NCBI RefSeq assembly: GCF_018332655.1
Contig: NZ_BOQL01000054.1
Span: 21,125-85,124 of the forward strand
DNA: 64,000 nt
Direction: 5' to 3'
Origin: Actinoplanes auranticolor
Lineage (GTDB): Bacteria; Actinomycetota; Actinomycetes; Mycobacteriales; Micromonosporaceae
Under the pieces are notes generated by a model. The model was not told the DNA's origin. It did no database searches and worked only from the letters and a program-made list of their open reading frames with translations. Below are positions 26,114-35,201 of the stretch, piece after piece. The position numbers were made by a program, and so were the translations under genes. The stretch's first letter is position 1, and every line of letters begins with the position of its first letter.

Positions 26114-26160
26114 CTGGCAACTCTAACCCGCTGTCAAGCCGAAGCCTTAACGGCCGTTCA
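26114..26160 (-). promoter_or_regulatory. tetR promoter with putative operator
   Basis: On the minus strand, TGAACGGCCGTTA (26160-26148, core AACGGCCGTT) lies upstream of a TAGAGT -10 (26125-26120). The palindrome falls at the -35 region, as expected for autorepression. The same 13-mer apart from the two central bases occurs before accD at 20166-20178. Confidence 0.6.
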
Positions 26161-26165
26161 GCCGA

Positions 26166-29027
26166 TTAGTCCTCCTCCACCCCTTCGGTACGCCGCAGCC
26201 GCGCGGCCTGCTCAAGGTTGCCTCCGGCCTCCAGCGCCTCGGCCAGCACCCGGGCCGTGACCTGCCGCTGCGGCGCGTCCTGGGCCATCTCCCCCAGCAC
26301 CGGCCAGAGCAGATCCTCGGCCTGCTGGGGATGGCCCGCCCGTAGCAACGCCTCGCCGAGCAGCGTGGCGACCTGGTCGGCCTCGCCGTCGGACCCGATC
26401 TCGCGCAGCCGCTCCGGCGCACCCGTGACGTACGGCACAGCCTCGCCGGGGCGGCCCCGGGCCAGCAGCAACCGGCCCATCTCGAAACCGAGCATCGCCC
26501 GCTCCCACACCGCGCCCGACTCGTCGGCCAGCTCGGCGGGCAGGCCGGTGTGCTTGCGGTCGGCCAGCCGGTACGTCTCCTCGGCCGCCTCCACGTCGTC
26601 CGCCCAGTGCAGCGCCATCACCCGGCGGCGCAGCAACCGCAGCTCGCCGAGCGGATCGCCGGCCACCCGCAGATCCTCGGCACCGGCGCCGAACCACTCC
26701 GCCGCCTCGGCGTCGCGGTCCAGCCGGAACAACAGATCCCCGGCGTTCTCCCGGATCTGACCACGCCCGGCCGGATTGTCCGCCAGCCGCTCGACCAGCT
26801 CTTCGTAGAGCGCGAGCGAGCCGGGGTTGTCACCGAGCTGGCGATAGAGCCCGGCGAGCAGGAACCGGGTGTTGTCAGCGGCCTCGTCGTGACCGAGGCG
26901 GGCCAGCCCGGCCAGGGCCTCCTCGGCGACCTCGGCCGCCTCCACGATCCGCCCGGCCTGCCTGTACGCATCCGCCAGCTCCTGCCGGATGAAGGCACCG
27001 CCCTCGTCCAGATCCTGCTCGGCGCAGAGGGCTACCGCCTCGACCAGGTCGTCGATCGCCTCACCGGGCCGGTCGAGATGCACGAGGGCCCGCCCCCGGC
27101 CGAGCCGGGCGGTGAGCGCCGCCGCCGGCTCGCCCGCGGCGAGGACCTCACCGAACGCCTCGGCCGCCTCCTGAGGATCGGAGGTGAGCTGGCCGAACAG
27201 AGCGGCGGCGTCGGCCAGCCGCAGTGCCGGGCCGTGCTTCTGGAAGTACGCCCGCGCCTCGGCCGCCGCCGCCAGGGCCTCCTCGTGCCGGCCGGCCGCG
27301 GCCCGGTTCGAAGCGCGCCGGGCCAGGTAGAAAGCGCGCAGGCGGGGGTCTTCGGTCTCGGCGGCGGCCTGCTCCGACCGGTCGTGTGCCGCGTTGGCCT
27401 CCTCGGGCCGGTCCTGCACGAGGTTGATCAGCGCCAGCCGGGACCACGCGGCCGCCCGCTGCCGGGCGTCACCGTGCTCCTCCTGATAGGCGGTGTCGGG
27501 CTCGATCAGCGCGCGGCCCTCGTCGGGCCGCCCGGCCAGCGCGACCGACACGCCGAGCCGGCCCCGGGCCACGGAGGCGTCCCCCTCCGAGCCCGCCGCG
27601 GTGAACAGCTCGATCGCGCGGCGCCACATGGCTGCCGTGCCGTCCTGGTCATCGGCGCGCCACCGCTGGCTGCCCAGCAACATGGCCCGGCGGGCCGCGC
27701 GCTGCATCACCGCCGGATCGCCGTCGGCGGCAGCCACCACGTCCTCGCCCGTGCCGAACCGGGCGTCGTACACGACCAGGACCGCGTCGGCGTCGTCGTC
27801 GCGGTCCTGCAGCTCGTGCTCCTCGGCCAGGCTGAGCAGGGTGTCGGCGTCCGCGCCGGCCGGGATCTCGGCCGGCTCGGCGGGCTTCGGCGCCGGCTGC
27901 GGTGCGGGGGCCGGGCGCCGCCGGGCGGAAGCCGACAGTGGCAGGACCACGTCGTAGGGCTGCGCGTTGATCTCGGCGGCGATCTGCCGACTCTGCGCTG
28001 TCGTGCCGTTACGCGCATCGAAGCGCAGCGACAGCGCGGTGGCGAACGCGGCCAGCTCCTCGGCCAGCTCCGCGGCGGTGACGTCGTCCTTCTCCCGGCG
28101 GTGCACGATCGTCTTGCCGTGGCCCAGGCCGACGAGGCGGCGCAGCAGCAGGGCCGAGGATGCGGCGAAGTTCATGCCCGCGGCCGGGGACGGCGCCCGG
28201 TCCAGCCAGTCGATGTGCCGCTGCAGGATCTCCAGCCCGCGGTTCTCGTTGCCGGTGCGTGCGCAGAACGCGATGTGGTCGCCGATCTCCCACAGATCGG
28301 CGAGGTTGCCGCGCATCAACCGGTACGACCGGCGGTGCGCGTCCGCCGCCTCCTCCATCCGGCCGGTGCGCAGGTACGGCACCATGAGCCCGCTCAGGAT
28401 GGTCTGCGGCTGCTCGGTGCAGCTGAGCCGGCCGGCCAGCACCGGCTCGGCCAGGGCCACCGCCTCGTCGTCGCGGCCCCGGCTGGAGAGATAGGTGACC
28501 TGGGCCGACGGGTCGCAGCCGGCGCAGTCGGAGAGATCGTCGCGCGGGGTCGTGTTCCACCGCTCGTAGAGCCGGTCGGCCTCGTCCTCCAGGCCGACGT
28601 GCCGGGCCACCACGTACCGGTGCTTGTGGACGGCCTGCAGGCTGTGGCCGGCCCGCAGGTAACGGCGTTCCATGTCGTCCAGCACCGCGTACGTGCGGGC
28701 CAGCGGCACCTCCGGGAACTTCGTCAGCGCCGACACCATGTACTTGAAGTGCCAGAGCAGGTCCTGCTCGGTGCGGGCGTGGAAGGGCGCCGGATCACGG
28801 TCGAAGTCGCTCAGGCACCAGGAGAACGTCACAAACGACTTGGCCACCTCGCCGCCGTACGTGTACGCCGTCGTGGCCAGGATGCGCGCCTGATAGCCCA
28901 GCTCCCGGTCGCCGAGCGCGTCGGCGTGCCGGATGACCTGCTCGACGACGGCGATCTGGGCGGCGCCGTACGGCATCCGGTGGGCCTCCTGGAGCAGGCT
29001 CCACAGCTCCTCGACGGACCGGCTCAC
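26166..29027 (-). CDS. Large TPR-repeat protein coupled to an HSP90-family gene
   Basis: A 953-residue, almost wholly helical protein with no membrane segment. The N-terminal third (about 1-330) contains repeated helical pairs, for example ALGDRELGYQARILATTAYTY, and two short Cys sequences (CAGC, SCTE). A Pro/Ala-rich linker lies near 370-395. The remainder is clear TPR-like repeats such as GRHEEALAAAAEARAYFQKHG and LGDNPGSLALYEELVERLAD. It has no enzymatic motif. Its start overlaps the HSP90 stop by 4 nt, so the two are co-translated. In eukaryotes Hsp90 works with TPR co-chaperones; a similar partnership here is inference. Confidence 0.85.
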   Translation of the reverse strand: MSRSVEELWSLLQEAHRMPYGAAQIAVVEQVIRHADALGDRELGYQARILATTAYTYGGEVAKSFVTFSWCLSDFDRDPAPFHARTEQDLLWHFKYMVSALTKFPEVPLARTYAVLDDMERRYLRAGHSLQAVHKHRYVVARHVGLEDEADRLYERWNTTPRDDLSDCAGCDPSAQVTYLSSRGRDDEAVALAEPVLAGRLSCTEQPQTILSGLMVPYLRTGRMEEAADAHRRSYRLMRGNLADLWEIGDHIAFCARTGNENRGLEILQRHIDWLDRAPSPAAGMNFAASSALLLRRLVGLGHGKTIVHRREKDDVTAAELAEELAAFATALSLRFDARNGTTAQSRQIAAEINAQPYDVVLPLSASARRRPAPAPQPAPKPAEPAEIPAGADADTLLSLAEEHELQDRDDDADAVLVVYDARFGTGEDVVAAADGDPAVMQRAARRAMLLGSQRWRADDQDGTAAMWRRAIELFTAAGSEGDASVARGRLGVSVALAGRPDEGRALIEPDTAYQEEHGDARQRAAAWSRLALINLVQDRPEEANAAHDRSEQAAAETEDPRLRAFYLARRASNRAAAGRHEEALAAAAEARAYFQKHGPALRLADAAALFGQLTSDPQEAAEAFGEVLAAGEPAAALTARLGRGRALVHLDRPGEAIDDLVEAVALCAEQDLDEGGAFIRQELADAYRQAGRIVEAAEVAEEALAGLARLGHDEAADNTRFLLAGLYRQLGDNPGSLALYEELVERLADNPAGRGQIRENAGDLLFRLDRDAEAAEWFGAGAEDLRVAGDPLGELRLLRRRVMALHWADDVEAAEETYRLADRKHTGLPAELADESGAVWERAMLGFEMGRLLLARGRPGEAVPYVTGAPERLREIGSDGEADQVATLLGEALLRAGHPQQAEDLLWPVLGEMAQDAPQRQVTARVLAEALEAGGNLEQAARLRRTEGVEED

Positions 29028-30784
29028 TGCGCCTCCCCGGGGACGGCCCGGCCCAGCAGGCCGAGGAACGACGTGTTGAGCAGGGCCGCGTCCGCGGGCC
29101 GGATCGGGTGGTAGCCGAGCAGGAGGGCCTGGCCGTACAGCGCCTCGACGGCCAGAGCCGTCAGGTCCGGGTCACCGATCGCGGTGACCCGGCGGACCAG
29201 CGGGTTGCGGTGGTTGAGGACCAGCTGGGGACGGTCCGGCGGGTCGCTGTCGGCGAGCGCGTCGAGCACGCCGCCCCACAGCTCGTCGGCCTTCTCCCGG
29301 GTGGCCGTGAACTCCTCGTGGAAGTGCGCGGCGCGGCTGACCAGATAGAGCGCGGGGAGGTTGGCCGGCTCGAAGGTCCGCACGACCACCTCGCAGCCGA
29401 GCCGGTCAAGCCGGCGCTGGGCGGCCGACAGGAACGGGCGCAGCCGCAGCTCGGTGGCGGCGTCCAGGGCGTCGAAGCGGGTCGCCAGGTCGGTCGGCTC
29501 CAGCCGCTCGACCTTGATGTCGCGGTCGAGCTGCGGCAACCGCTCGATGATCTCGGCGTCGTAGGTGTAGCCACCGTTGATCAGCCCCACGTCCTGCGCG
29601 GCGGCGACGGCGGCCAGCTGGCGGAACTCGTCGGTCGTGGCGGCGAACCGGATCAGGCCGTGCCGGGTGCGGAACTCCGCGAGGGTCATCTGGCCGGTGT
29701 TGGTCTCCATCGGCCACCACTGCTCGACCAGGCGCAGCATCTCGTCGTCGTGCAGGGCGAGCGCCTTGACCCCGAGGTGATGGATGCGCAGGAACTCGGC
29801 CAGCCGGCGCGGGTCGGTGGACGCCAGCCGGACCAGCCAGCCCCGCAACTGGTCGGCGATGGCCTCGCGGGTGGCGACCAGCAGGCTGTCGTCGTAGAGG
29901 GCCTCGCGGCTGGCGGTCGGGCGTAGTTCGGTGCTGTCGACGACGCAGCGGGCGAAGAAGGCCCACTCGGGCAGCAGCCCCTCGACGGCCTCGGCCAGCA
30001 GCATGCGCTTGAGGTAGACCCGGTGACCGCCGCGGGTGGCGGGATTGACCGGAGTCGGCAGCACGAACGCGGCGCCGGTGAGCCCGGCCTCGGGCACGTC
30101 CAGCTCGATCACGTCGAACGGGGTGAAGCCGAGGGTGCGCTCGGCGTAGGAGATCGCGGCGCGGCGGCCGGCGGCCCAGGGCACCTCGCCGACGGTGACG
30201 GTGGTGCCGTCCACCGTGACGTCGACCGGGAGCAGTGAACCGTAGAGGGTGGCGAGCTGGGTGACCGTCGCTCCGGCCAGGAACATCTCCGACCCCCGGC
30301 GCGGGACCAGGGTCACAGAGGTGCCGGGCTCGCGCTCCGGCCCGGGCTGGACGTCGTAGCGGCCGTCGGCGTAGCCGGTCCACAGCACCGGCGCGGCGCC
30401 GGCCCGGCGGGTGTGCACCCGGATCTCGTCGGCGACCAGGAAGCAGGAGAGCAGGCCGATGCCGAACTGGCCGAGGAACTCGTGCCGGGCGAAACCGAGC
30501 TCGTCGCGCTTGGAGCTGCGGCCGATCGTGGCCAGCAGCTCGTGCACCTGGTCCTCGGTCAGGCCGATGCCGTTGTCGCTGATGCGCAGGCTGCCGTCAC
30601 CGGTCGTGGCGGCGGACTCGATGCTGATCCGTGCGGTGCCGGCGGTCTCGTCCTGCCGCACCGCGGTGATCGCGTCCACCGCGTTCTGCAGCAGCTCGCG
30701 GACGTACACCCGCGGGCTCGCATAGAGGTGATGGCTGAGCAGGTCGACGATGCCCCGCAGGTCGACCTGAAAGGTGTTGCTCAC
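29024..30784 (-). CDS. Divergent HSP90 (HtpG-like) family ATPase
   Basis: GHKL-fold chaperone of 586 residues, shorter and more diverged than E. coli HtpG. The N-terminal ATPase starts FQVDLRGIVDLLSHHLYASP. It keeps the ATP-site motifs: N-box RELLQNAVDA, DNGIGL, lid region IGRSSKRDE and GQFGIGLLSCF. The middle domain retains the catalytic-loop signature RPTASREALYDDSLL and YLKRMLLAEAVEGLLPEW. No long charged linker and no MEEVD tail. Its stop overlaps the start of the 953-residue TPR protein, and a VanZ-like gene lies 36 nt upstream. Confidence 0.9.
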   Translation of the reverse strand: MSNTFQVDLRGIVDLLSHHLYASPRVYVRELLQNAVDAITAVRQDETAGTARISIESAATTGDGSLRISDNGIGLTEDQVHELLATIGRSSKRDELGFARHEFLGQFGIGLLSCFLVADEIRVHTRRAGAAPVLWTGYADGRYDVQPGPEREPGTSVTLVPRRGSEMFLAGATVTQLATLYGSLLPVDVTVDGTTVTVGEVPWAAGRRAAISYAERTLGFTPFDVIELDVPEAGLTGAAFVLPTPVNPATRGGHRVYLKRMLLAEAVEGLLPEWAFFARCVVDSTELRPTASREALYDDSLLVATREAIADQLRGWLVRLASTDPRRLAEFLRIHHLGVKALALHDDEMLRLVEQWWPMETNTGQMTLAEFRTRHGLIRFAATTDEFRQLAAVAAAQDVGLINGGYTYDAEIIERLPQLDRDIKVERLEPTDLATRFDALDAATELRLRPFLSAAQRRLDRLGCEVVVRTFEPANLPALYLVSRAAHFHEEFTATREKADELWGGVLDALADSDPPDRPQLVLNHRNPLVRRVTAIGDPDLTALAVEALYGQALLLGYHPIRPADAALLNTSFLGLLGRAVPGEAQ

Positions 30785-30820
30785 GTCGGTTCGTCGCCCT
30801 CCCCGTCGGCGCTGAGGCGC

Positions 30821-31357
30821 TCAGGGTACCGGCACGATCTGACCTTCGGTGTCCGCCTTTTCCGTGACCCACCACCGGCCCGAACAGGTGGCCGCGAGCA
30901 CCGCACCGGCCGTGTTGACGAGCACGTCGTCCACGCTCGAGACCCGCCCGATCGCGAGGACCCACTGCAGGGTCTCGATCAGGACGGCACTCGTCGCCGC
31001 GATCACCAGCATCCGCGGCAGTGACGCGGCCCAGCCGAACCGGACCGGCAGGAAGAAACCGACCCCGGCGAGAACCGCCAGGTTGCCGGCGAGCTGCGCG
31101 ACCGCCGTACCCGGATCCGACGAGAACCAGGACGGCAGGTCGTGCAGCGGCACGAGGTCGACCGAGCGCGGCGTGCCCTGCGGGGTGAAGAGCATGCCGA
31201 GGAACGGCAACGTCCAGCCGAGCAGGCCGACCTCGGCGAGAGCGTCCCGCCGGGACCGGCTCCGGCGCCGCCAGTGGTACGCGGCGACGCCGGCGAGCGG
31301 CAACAGCAGCAGCGTGGCGATGATCGTGCTGCTGTGGTCCCGCCAGGCTGCTCCCAT
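30821..31357 (-). CDS. VanZ-family membrane protein
   Basis: A 178-residue protein with four hydrophobic segments: IIATLLLLPLAGVAAYHW, VGLLGWTLPFLGMLF, LAGNLAVLAGVGFFLPV and LVIAATSAVLIETLQWVLA. It ends with the VanZ hallmark GRVSSVDDVLVNTAGAVLA. VanZ proteins affect teicoplanin resistance in enterococci; for most homologues the role is unknown. ATG 31357 has no Shine-Dalgarno, but TAGATT (31365-31370) ends 7 nt upstream, a leaderless pattern. Confidence 0.88.
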   Translation of the reverse strand: MGAAWRDHSSTIIATLLLLPLAGVAAYHWRRRSRSRRDALAEVGLLGWTLPFLGMLFTPQGTPRSVDLVPLHDLPSWFSSDPGTAVAQLAGNLAVLAGVGFFLPVRFGWAASLPRMLVIAATSAVLIETLQWVLAIGRVSSVDDVLVNTAGAVLAATCSGRWWVTEKADTEGQIVPVP

Positions 31358-31393
31358 GCCGCCGAATCTAGGCGGCGAGCGCCAAGCGTCCGG

Positions 31394-32293
31394 TCAGGAG
31401 AGGCCGCCCGGCTCCGAGCCCTTGGCGATGGGGGCGCGCACGAGGTTGCCCCACTCGGTCCAGGAGCCGTCGTAGTTGCGGACCTGCGGATAGCCGAGCA
31501 GGTGGTACAGCACGAACCAGGTGTGGCTGGACCGCTCACCGATCCGGCAGTACGCGATCACGTCGTCGCCGGTCTCCAGCCCCAGCTCGTCCCGGTAGAT
31601 CTTGGTGAGCTCGTCGGCCGGCTTGAAGGTGCCGTCCTCGTTGGCCGCCGACTTCCACGGCTTGCTGAGCGCACCCGGGATGTGCCCGCCGCGCAGCGCA
31701 CCCTCCTGCGGGTACGCCGCCATGTGGGTCAGCTCACCGGTGTACTCCTGCGGGGAGCGCACGTCGACCAGCGGCCGCCCGCTCGAGATGTGGGCCATGA
31801 CCTGGTCCCGGAAGGCCCGCAGCGGACCGTCCTCGCGCTGGGGCACCGGGTACGAGGCCGGCGGGCGCTCGGTGCGGTCGCGGGTCAGCTCCCGGCCCTC
31901 GGCCACCCACTTCTGCCGGCCACCGTCGAGCAGGCGCACGTCGCGGTGCCCGAACAGGCTGAACACCCACAGGGCGTACGCCGCCCACCAGTTGAAGTTG
32001 TCGCCGTAGAAGACGATCGTGTCGTCCCGGCCGATGCCCTTGGCCTCGCACATCGCGGCGAACGCCGCCGGGTCGAGGTAGTCGCGGGTGAGCTGGTCGT
32101 TGAGCTCGAGGTGCCAGTCGACCTTCACCGCGCCGGGGATGTGGCCGCTCTCGTAGAGCAGCACGTCCTCGTCGGACTCGACGACCACCAGGCCGGGAGT
32201 GCCGAGATGCGCGGCCAGCCACTCGGTGGTGACCAGCTTGTCGGGGTGGGCATACGCCTGCAGGGCCGGCGCCGGATCGTTCTCTACTGACAT
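31394..32293 (-). CDS. Thiosulfate/3-mercaptopyruvate sulfurtransferase (tandem rhodanese)
   Basis: Transfers sulfane sulfur to thiophilic acceptors. Two rhodanese domains: an inactive N-terminal one (VVVESDEDVLLYESGHIPGA) and a C-terminal catalytic one (PLVDVRSPQEYTG ... AYCRIGERSSHTWF) with the active-site Cys in CRIGERS. About 299 residues. I use ATG 32293 because TAGCGT (32301-32306) ends 7 nt upstream with no Shine-Dalgarno; GTG 32302 adds three residues. Similar genes often neighbour sufE in actinobacteria; here proS and a CBS gene intervene. Confidence 0.9.
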   Translation of the reverse strand: MSVENDPAPALQAYAHPDKLVTTEWLAAHLGTPGLVVVESDEDVLLYESGHIPGAVKVDWHLELNDQLTRDYLDPAAFAAMCEAKGIGRDDTIVFYGDNFNWWAAYALWVFSLFGHRDVRLLDGGRQKWVAEGRELTRDRTERPPASYPVPQREDGPLRAFRDQVMAHISSGRPLVDVRSPQEYTGELTHMAAYPQEGALRGGHIPGALSKPWKSAANEDGTFKPADELTKIYRDELGLETGDDVIAYCRIGERSSHTWFVLYHLLGYPQVRNYDGSWTEWGNLVRAPIAKGSEPGGLS

Positions 32294-32350
32294 GTCACTC
32301 ACGCTATCGCTTCGACGGGACGCAGCTCGGGACGCTTAGCGGTCACGAGG

Positions 32351-32476
32351 TCACCGGAGGAGTCGCCGGCGAGACGCCTTCTGATCCAGGGGGCGAGATG
32401 CTGCCCGGCCGTCCAGGACGTGCGCGGCGACCCGGCGGTGCCCGGCCGCGGAGAGGTGCAGCCGGTCGGCGCGAAG
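32351..32476 (-). pseudogene. 3' remnant of an SGNH/GDSL hydrolase gene
   Basis: The minus frame ending at the stop codon 32351-32353 reads ADRLHLSAAGHRRVAAHVLDG. This is the C-terminal catalytic block of SGNH hydrolases, in which Asp and His complete the triad. Upstream the frame degenerates (CKTGRLRQL), and no other conserved block of the family is present before proS. About 125 bp of a decayed or truncated gene. Confidence 0.55.
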
Positions 32477-32583
32477 TTGGCGTAACCGACCAGTTTTGCA
32501 CCGGCCCGCGCGCGTCAGCGTGACGCCGGCGACACTCGATAACGGGGTGATTCCTGACGGTGGTGCCTCCTAAGCTGCGTCCC

Positions 32584-34335
32584 ATGCTGGTGCGGATGTC
32601 CACGATGCTGCTCAAGACCCTGCGCGAGGAGCCGGCCGAGGCGGAGGTGCCGAGTCACCGGCTGCTGCTGCGGGCCGGCTACATCCGGCGCTCGGCTCCG
32701 GGCGGTTACACCTGGCTGCCGCTCGGCAAGCTGGTGCTGGACCGGATCGCCGCGATCGTCCGCGAAGAGATGACGGCCATCGGCGGGCAGGAGGTGGCCT
32801 TCCCGGCCCTGCTCCCCCGCGAGCCGTACGACGTCACCGGCCGCTGGACCGAGTACGGCGAGGATCTGTTCAAGCTCAAGGACCGCCGCGGCGCCGACTT
32901 CCTGCTGGCCCCCACCCACGAGGAGATGTTCGCTCTGCTCGTGCAGGACATGACCAACTCCTACCGGGACTTCCCGCTGACCCTGTTCCAGGTGCAGACG
33001 AAGTTCCGCGACGAGGCCCGGCCCCGCGCCGGACTGCTGCGCGGGCGCGAGTTCCTGATGAAGGACTCGTACTCGTTCGATCTCTCCGATGCCGGCCTGG
33101 CCGAGTCGTACGCCCGGCACCGCGCGGCGTACCAGCGGATCTTCGACCGTCTCGGCCTCGCCCACACCATCGTCTCGGCGGTGTCCGGCGCGATGGGCGG
33201 CTCGGCCTCGGAGGAGTTCCTGGCCACGTCCGACGTGGGTGAGGACACGTTCGTGGCCTGCACCACCTGCGGCTACGCGGCCAACACGGAAGCCGTGGTG
33301 ACGCCCGTCCCGGCTGTGCCGGATCGCGAGCACCGCCCGCTGACCGTCCACGACACCCCGGACACCCCGACGATCACCGCGCTGGTCGGGCTGGCCAACC
33401 AGCAGTCCCTCGACGGCCGCACCGACTGGACCGCGGCCGACACCCTCAAGAACGTCGTGGTCACCGTGCACCACCCCGGCCGGGAAGACACCCTGCTGGT
33501 CATCGGCGTGCCGGGCGACCGCGAGGTCGACCTCAAGCGCCTGGACGCCGCCCTGAGCCCGGCCACGGCCACCCTGTTCGACGACTTCGCCACCCGGCCC
33601 GACCTGGTCAAGGGCTACATCGGCCCGCAGGGTCTCGGGCTGCGCTATCTCGCCGATCCCCGGGTGGCGCCCGGCACCGCCTGGCTCACCGGCGCCAACG
33701 AGCCCGGCCGGCACGCGACCTCGGTCGTCGCCGGCCGCGACTTCACCCCCGACGGCACGATCGAGGCGGCCGAGGTCCGCGCCGGTGACCCGTGCCCGGT
33801 CTGCGGTGCGGGCGAGCTGGCCATCCGGCGCGGCATCGAGATCGCGCACGTCTTCCAGCTCGGCCGCCGCTACACCGACGCCTTCTCGGTCGACGTGCTC
33901 GGCGCCGACGGCAAGCCCGTACGCCCGACCATGGGCAGCTACGGCATCGGGATCTCCCGCGCGGTCGCCACCGTCGCCGAGCAGCACCACGACGAGCGCG
34001 GCCTGCTCTGGCCCGACGAGGTCGCGCCGGCCGACGTGCACGTCATCGCCGCGGGCAAGGACGGTCAGCTCGAAGCGGCCGGCACCCTGGCCGCGGAGCT
34101 GGACGCCCGCGGACTGCGCGTGCTGCTGGACGACCGGCCGCAGCTGTCGGCCGGGGTGAAGTTCACCGACGCCGAGCTGATCGGCATCCGGCGCATCGTC
34201 GTGGTCGGCCGCCGGCTGGCCGAGGGGTACGCCGAGGTACGCGACCGCCGCACGGACGAGCGACACGACGTACCGCTCACCGACGTGGTGCGTGTAATGA
34301 CGCAGGGGCCCGGGTACGGGCCTGGACACGAGTGA
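32584..34335 (+). CDS. proS: Prolyl-tRNA synthetase (bacterial type with editing domain)
   Basis: Attaches proline to tRNA-Pro. The class II core has GYIRRSAPGGYTWLPLG and LLAPTHEEMFALLVQDM (motif 2 region), then FRDEARPRAGLLRGREFLMK, and the class II motif 3 region GSYGIGISRAVA. The insertion between the core halves (about 220-400) is the YbaK-like editing domain that clears mischarged Ala-tRNA. The anticodon-binding domain ends the protein. About 583 residues, as expected. The start is ATG 32584. There is no ribosome site; TAAGCT (32571-32576) ends 7 nt upstream, indicating leaderless expression. Confidence 0.96.
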   Translation: MLVRMSTMLLKTLREEPAEAEVPSHRLLLRAGYIRRSAPGGYTWLPLGKLVLDRIAAIVREEMTAIGGQEVAFPALLPREPYDVTGRWTEYGEDLFKLKDRRGADFLLAPTHEEMFALLVQDMTNSYRDFPLTLFQVQTKFRDEARPRAGLLRGREFLMKDSYSFDLSDAGLAESYARHRAAYQRIFDRLGLAHTIVSAVSGAMGGSASEEFLATSDVGEDTFVACTTCGYAANTEAVVTPVPAVPDREHRPLTVHDTPDTPTITALVGLANQQSLDGRTDWTAADTLKNVVVTVHHPGREDTLLVIGVPGDREVDLKRLDAALSPATATLFDDFATRPDLVKGYIGPQGLGLRYLADPRVAPGTAWLTGANEPGRHATSVVAGRDFTPDGTIEAAEVRAGDPCPVCGAGELAIRRGIEIAHVFQLGRRYTDAFSVDVLGADGKPVRPTMGSYGIGISRAVATVAEQHHDERGLLWPDEVAPADVHVIAAGKDGQLEAAGTLAAELDARGLRVLLDDRPQLSAGVKFTDAELIGIRRIVVVGRRLAEGYAEVRDRRTDERHDVPLTDVVRVMTQGPGYGPGHE

Positions 34336-34360
34336 CACGAGAACGGGGAGGTCACCACCC

Positions 34361-34753
34361 ATGGCGAGGACCACTGTCGCTGACGTCATGACCAGGCGGG
34401 TGGTCTATCTGCCGGCCGGCACCATGCTGGACGAGGCGGCGCAGGCGATGCGCGACCAGTCCATCGGTGACGTGGTGGTGACCGAGGGCCCGACCATCTC
34501 CGGGCTGGTGACCGACCGCGACATCGTGGTGCGGGCCCTCGCCGAGGGCCGGCCACCGCAGTCGACGACGCTCGCCTCGATCGCCAGCCACGAGGTGATC
34601 ATGATCGAGCAGTCGGCCAGTGTGGAGGAGGCGGTCCAGGCGATGCGCGAACGCGGCGTACGCCGGCTGCTCGTCTGCGACGCGGACCGCAATGTGGTCG
34701 GCATCATCAGCCTCAGTGATCTGGCCCTCGTGCCGACCTCGGCCGCGGCGTGA
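34361..34753 (+). CDS. Two-CBS-domain protein
   Basis: A 130-residue protein consisting of one Bateman module (two CBS motifs): TVADVMTRRVVYLPAGTMLD near the start and GVRRLLVCDADRNVVGIISL near the end. CBS pairs bind adenosine nucleotides and report energy state. Stand-alone forms in actinobacteria are often linked to stress or dormancy. GGGGAGG 8-9 nt upstream of ATG 34361 supports the start. Lies 25 nt after proS. Confidence 0.9.
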   Translation: MARTTVADVMTRRVVYLPAGTMLDEAAQAMRDQSIGDVVVTEGPTISGLVTDRDIVVRALAEGRPPQSTTLASIASHEVIMIEQSASVEEAVQAMRERGVRRLLVCDADRNVVGIISLSDLALVPTSAAA

Positions 34754-34775
34754 CCGCCGGACGTAAGGTCGATCC

Positions 34776-35201
34776 GTGAGTGACATGCCTGCCAAACTGG
34801 CCGAGATCGTGGACGACTTCGCCTCCGCGCCGCGCGAGGTCGTGCTGGAGATGATGCTGGAGTTCTCCGACGCGGTGCCCCCGCTGCCCGACTCCCTCAA
34901 GGGCCACGAGGGCATGGAGCAGGTGCCGGAATGCCAGACGCAGTTCTTCCTGCGCGCCGAGGTGCAGCCGGACGACACCGTCCGCAGCTACTTCGACTGC
35001 CCGCCCGAGGCGCCGACGACGCGCGCCTTCGCGGGCATCCTCGCCGAGGGTCTGGAGGGTGCATCGACGGCCGAGATCCTGGCCGTGCCGGACGACCTCT
35101 ACAACCGGATGGGCCTGGCCACGGCGATCAGCCCGCTGCGGATCCGCGGGGGCACGGCGATCCTGGGCCGGCTCAAACGGCAGATCCGCGAGCAGTCGTG
35201 A
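34776..35201 (+). CDS. sufE: SufE-family sulfur-acceptor protein
   Basis: Accepts persulfide sulfur from a cysteine desulfurase and hands it on for Fe-S assembly. The 141-residue protein has the active-site region VPECQTQFFLRAEV with the acceptor Cys, then SPLRIRGGTAILGRLKRQI. The start GTG 34776 has AAGG 7 nt upstream within TAAGGT, which can be read either as a weak ribosome site or as a -10 (leaderless). The stop overlaps the next start as GTGA, so it is coupled to the DsbA-like gene. Confidence 0.92.
   Translation: MSDMPAKLAEIVDDFASAPREVVLEMMLEFSDAVPPLPDSLKGHEGMEQVPECQTQFFLRAEVQPDDTVRSYFDCPPEAPTTRAFAGILAEGLEGASTAEILAVPDDLYNRMGLATAISPLRIRGGTAILGRLKRQIREQS

Noticed and set aside
26550..29114. 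854-codon plus-strand open frame opposite the TPR gene
   Set aside because: Antisense of a TPR protein; no start signal or domain.
32343..32615. 90-codon minus frame upstream of proS
   Set aside because: Different frame from the SGNH-hydrolase block and Arg/Pro-rich; not a gene.
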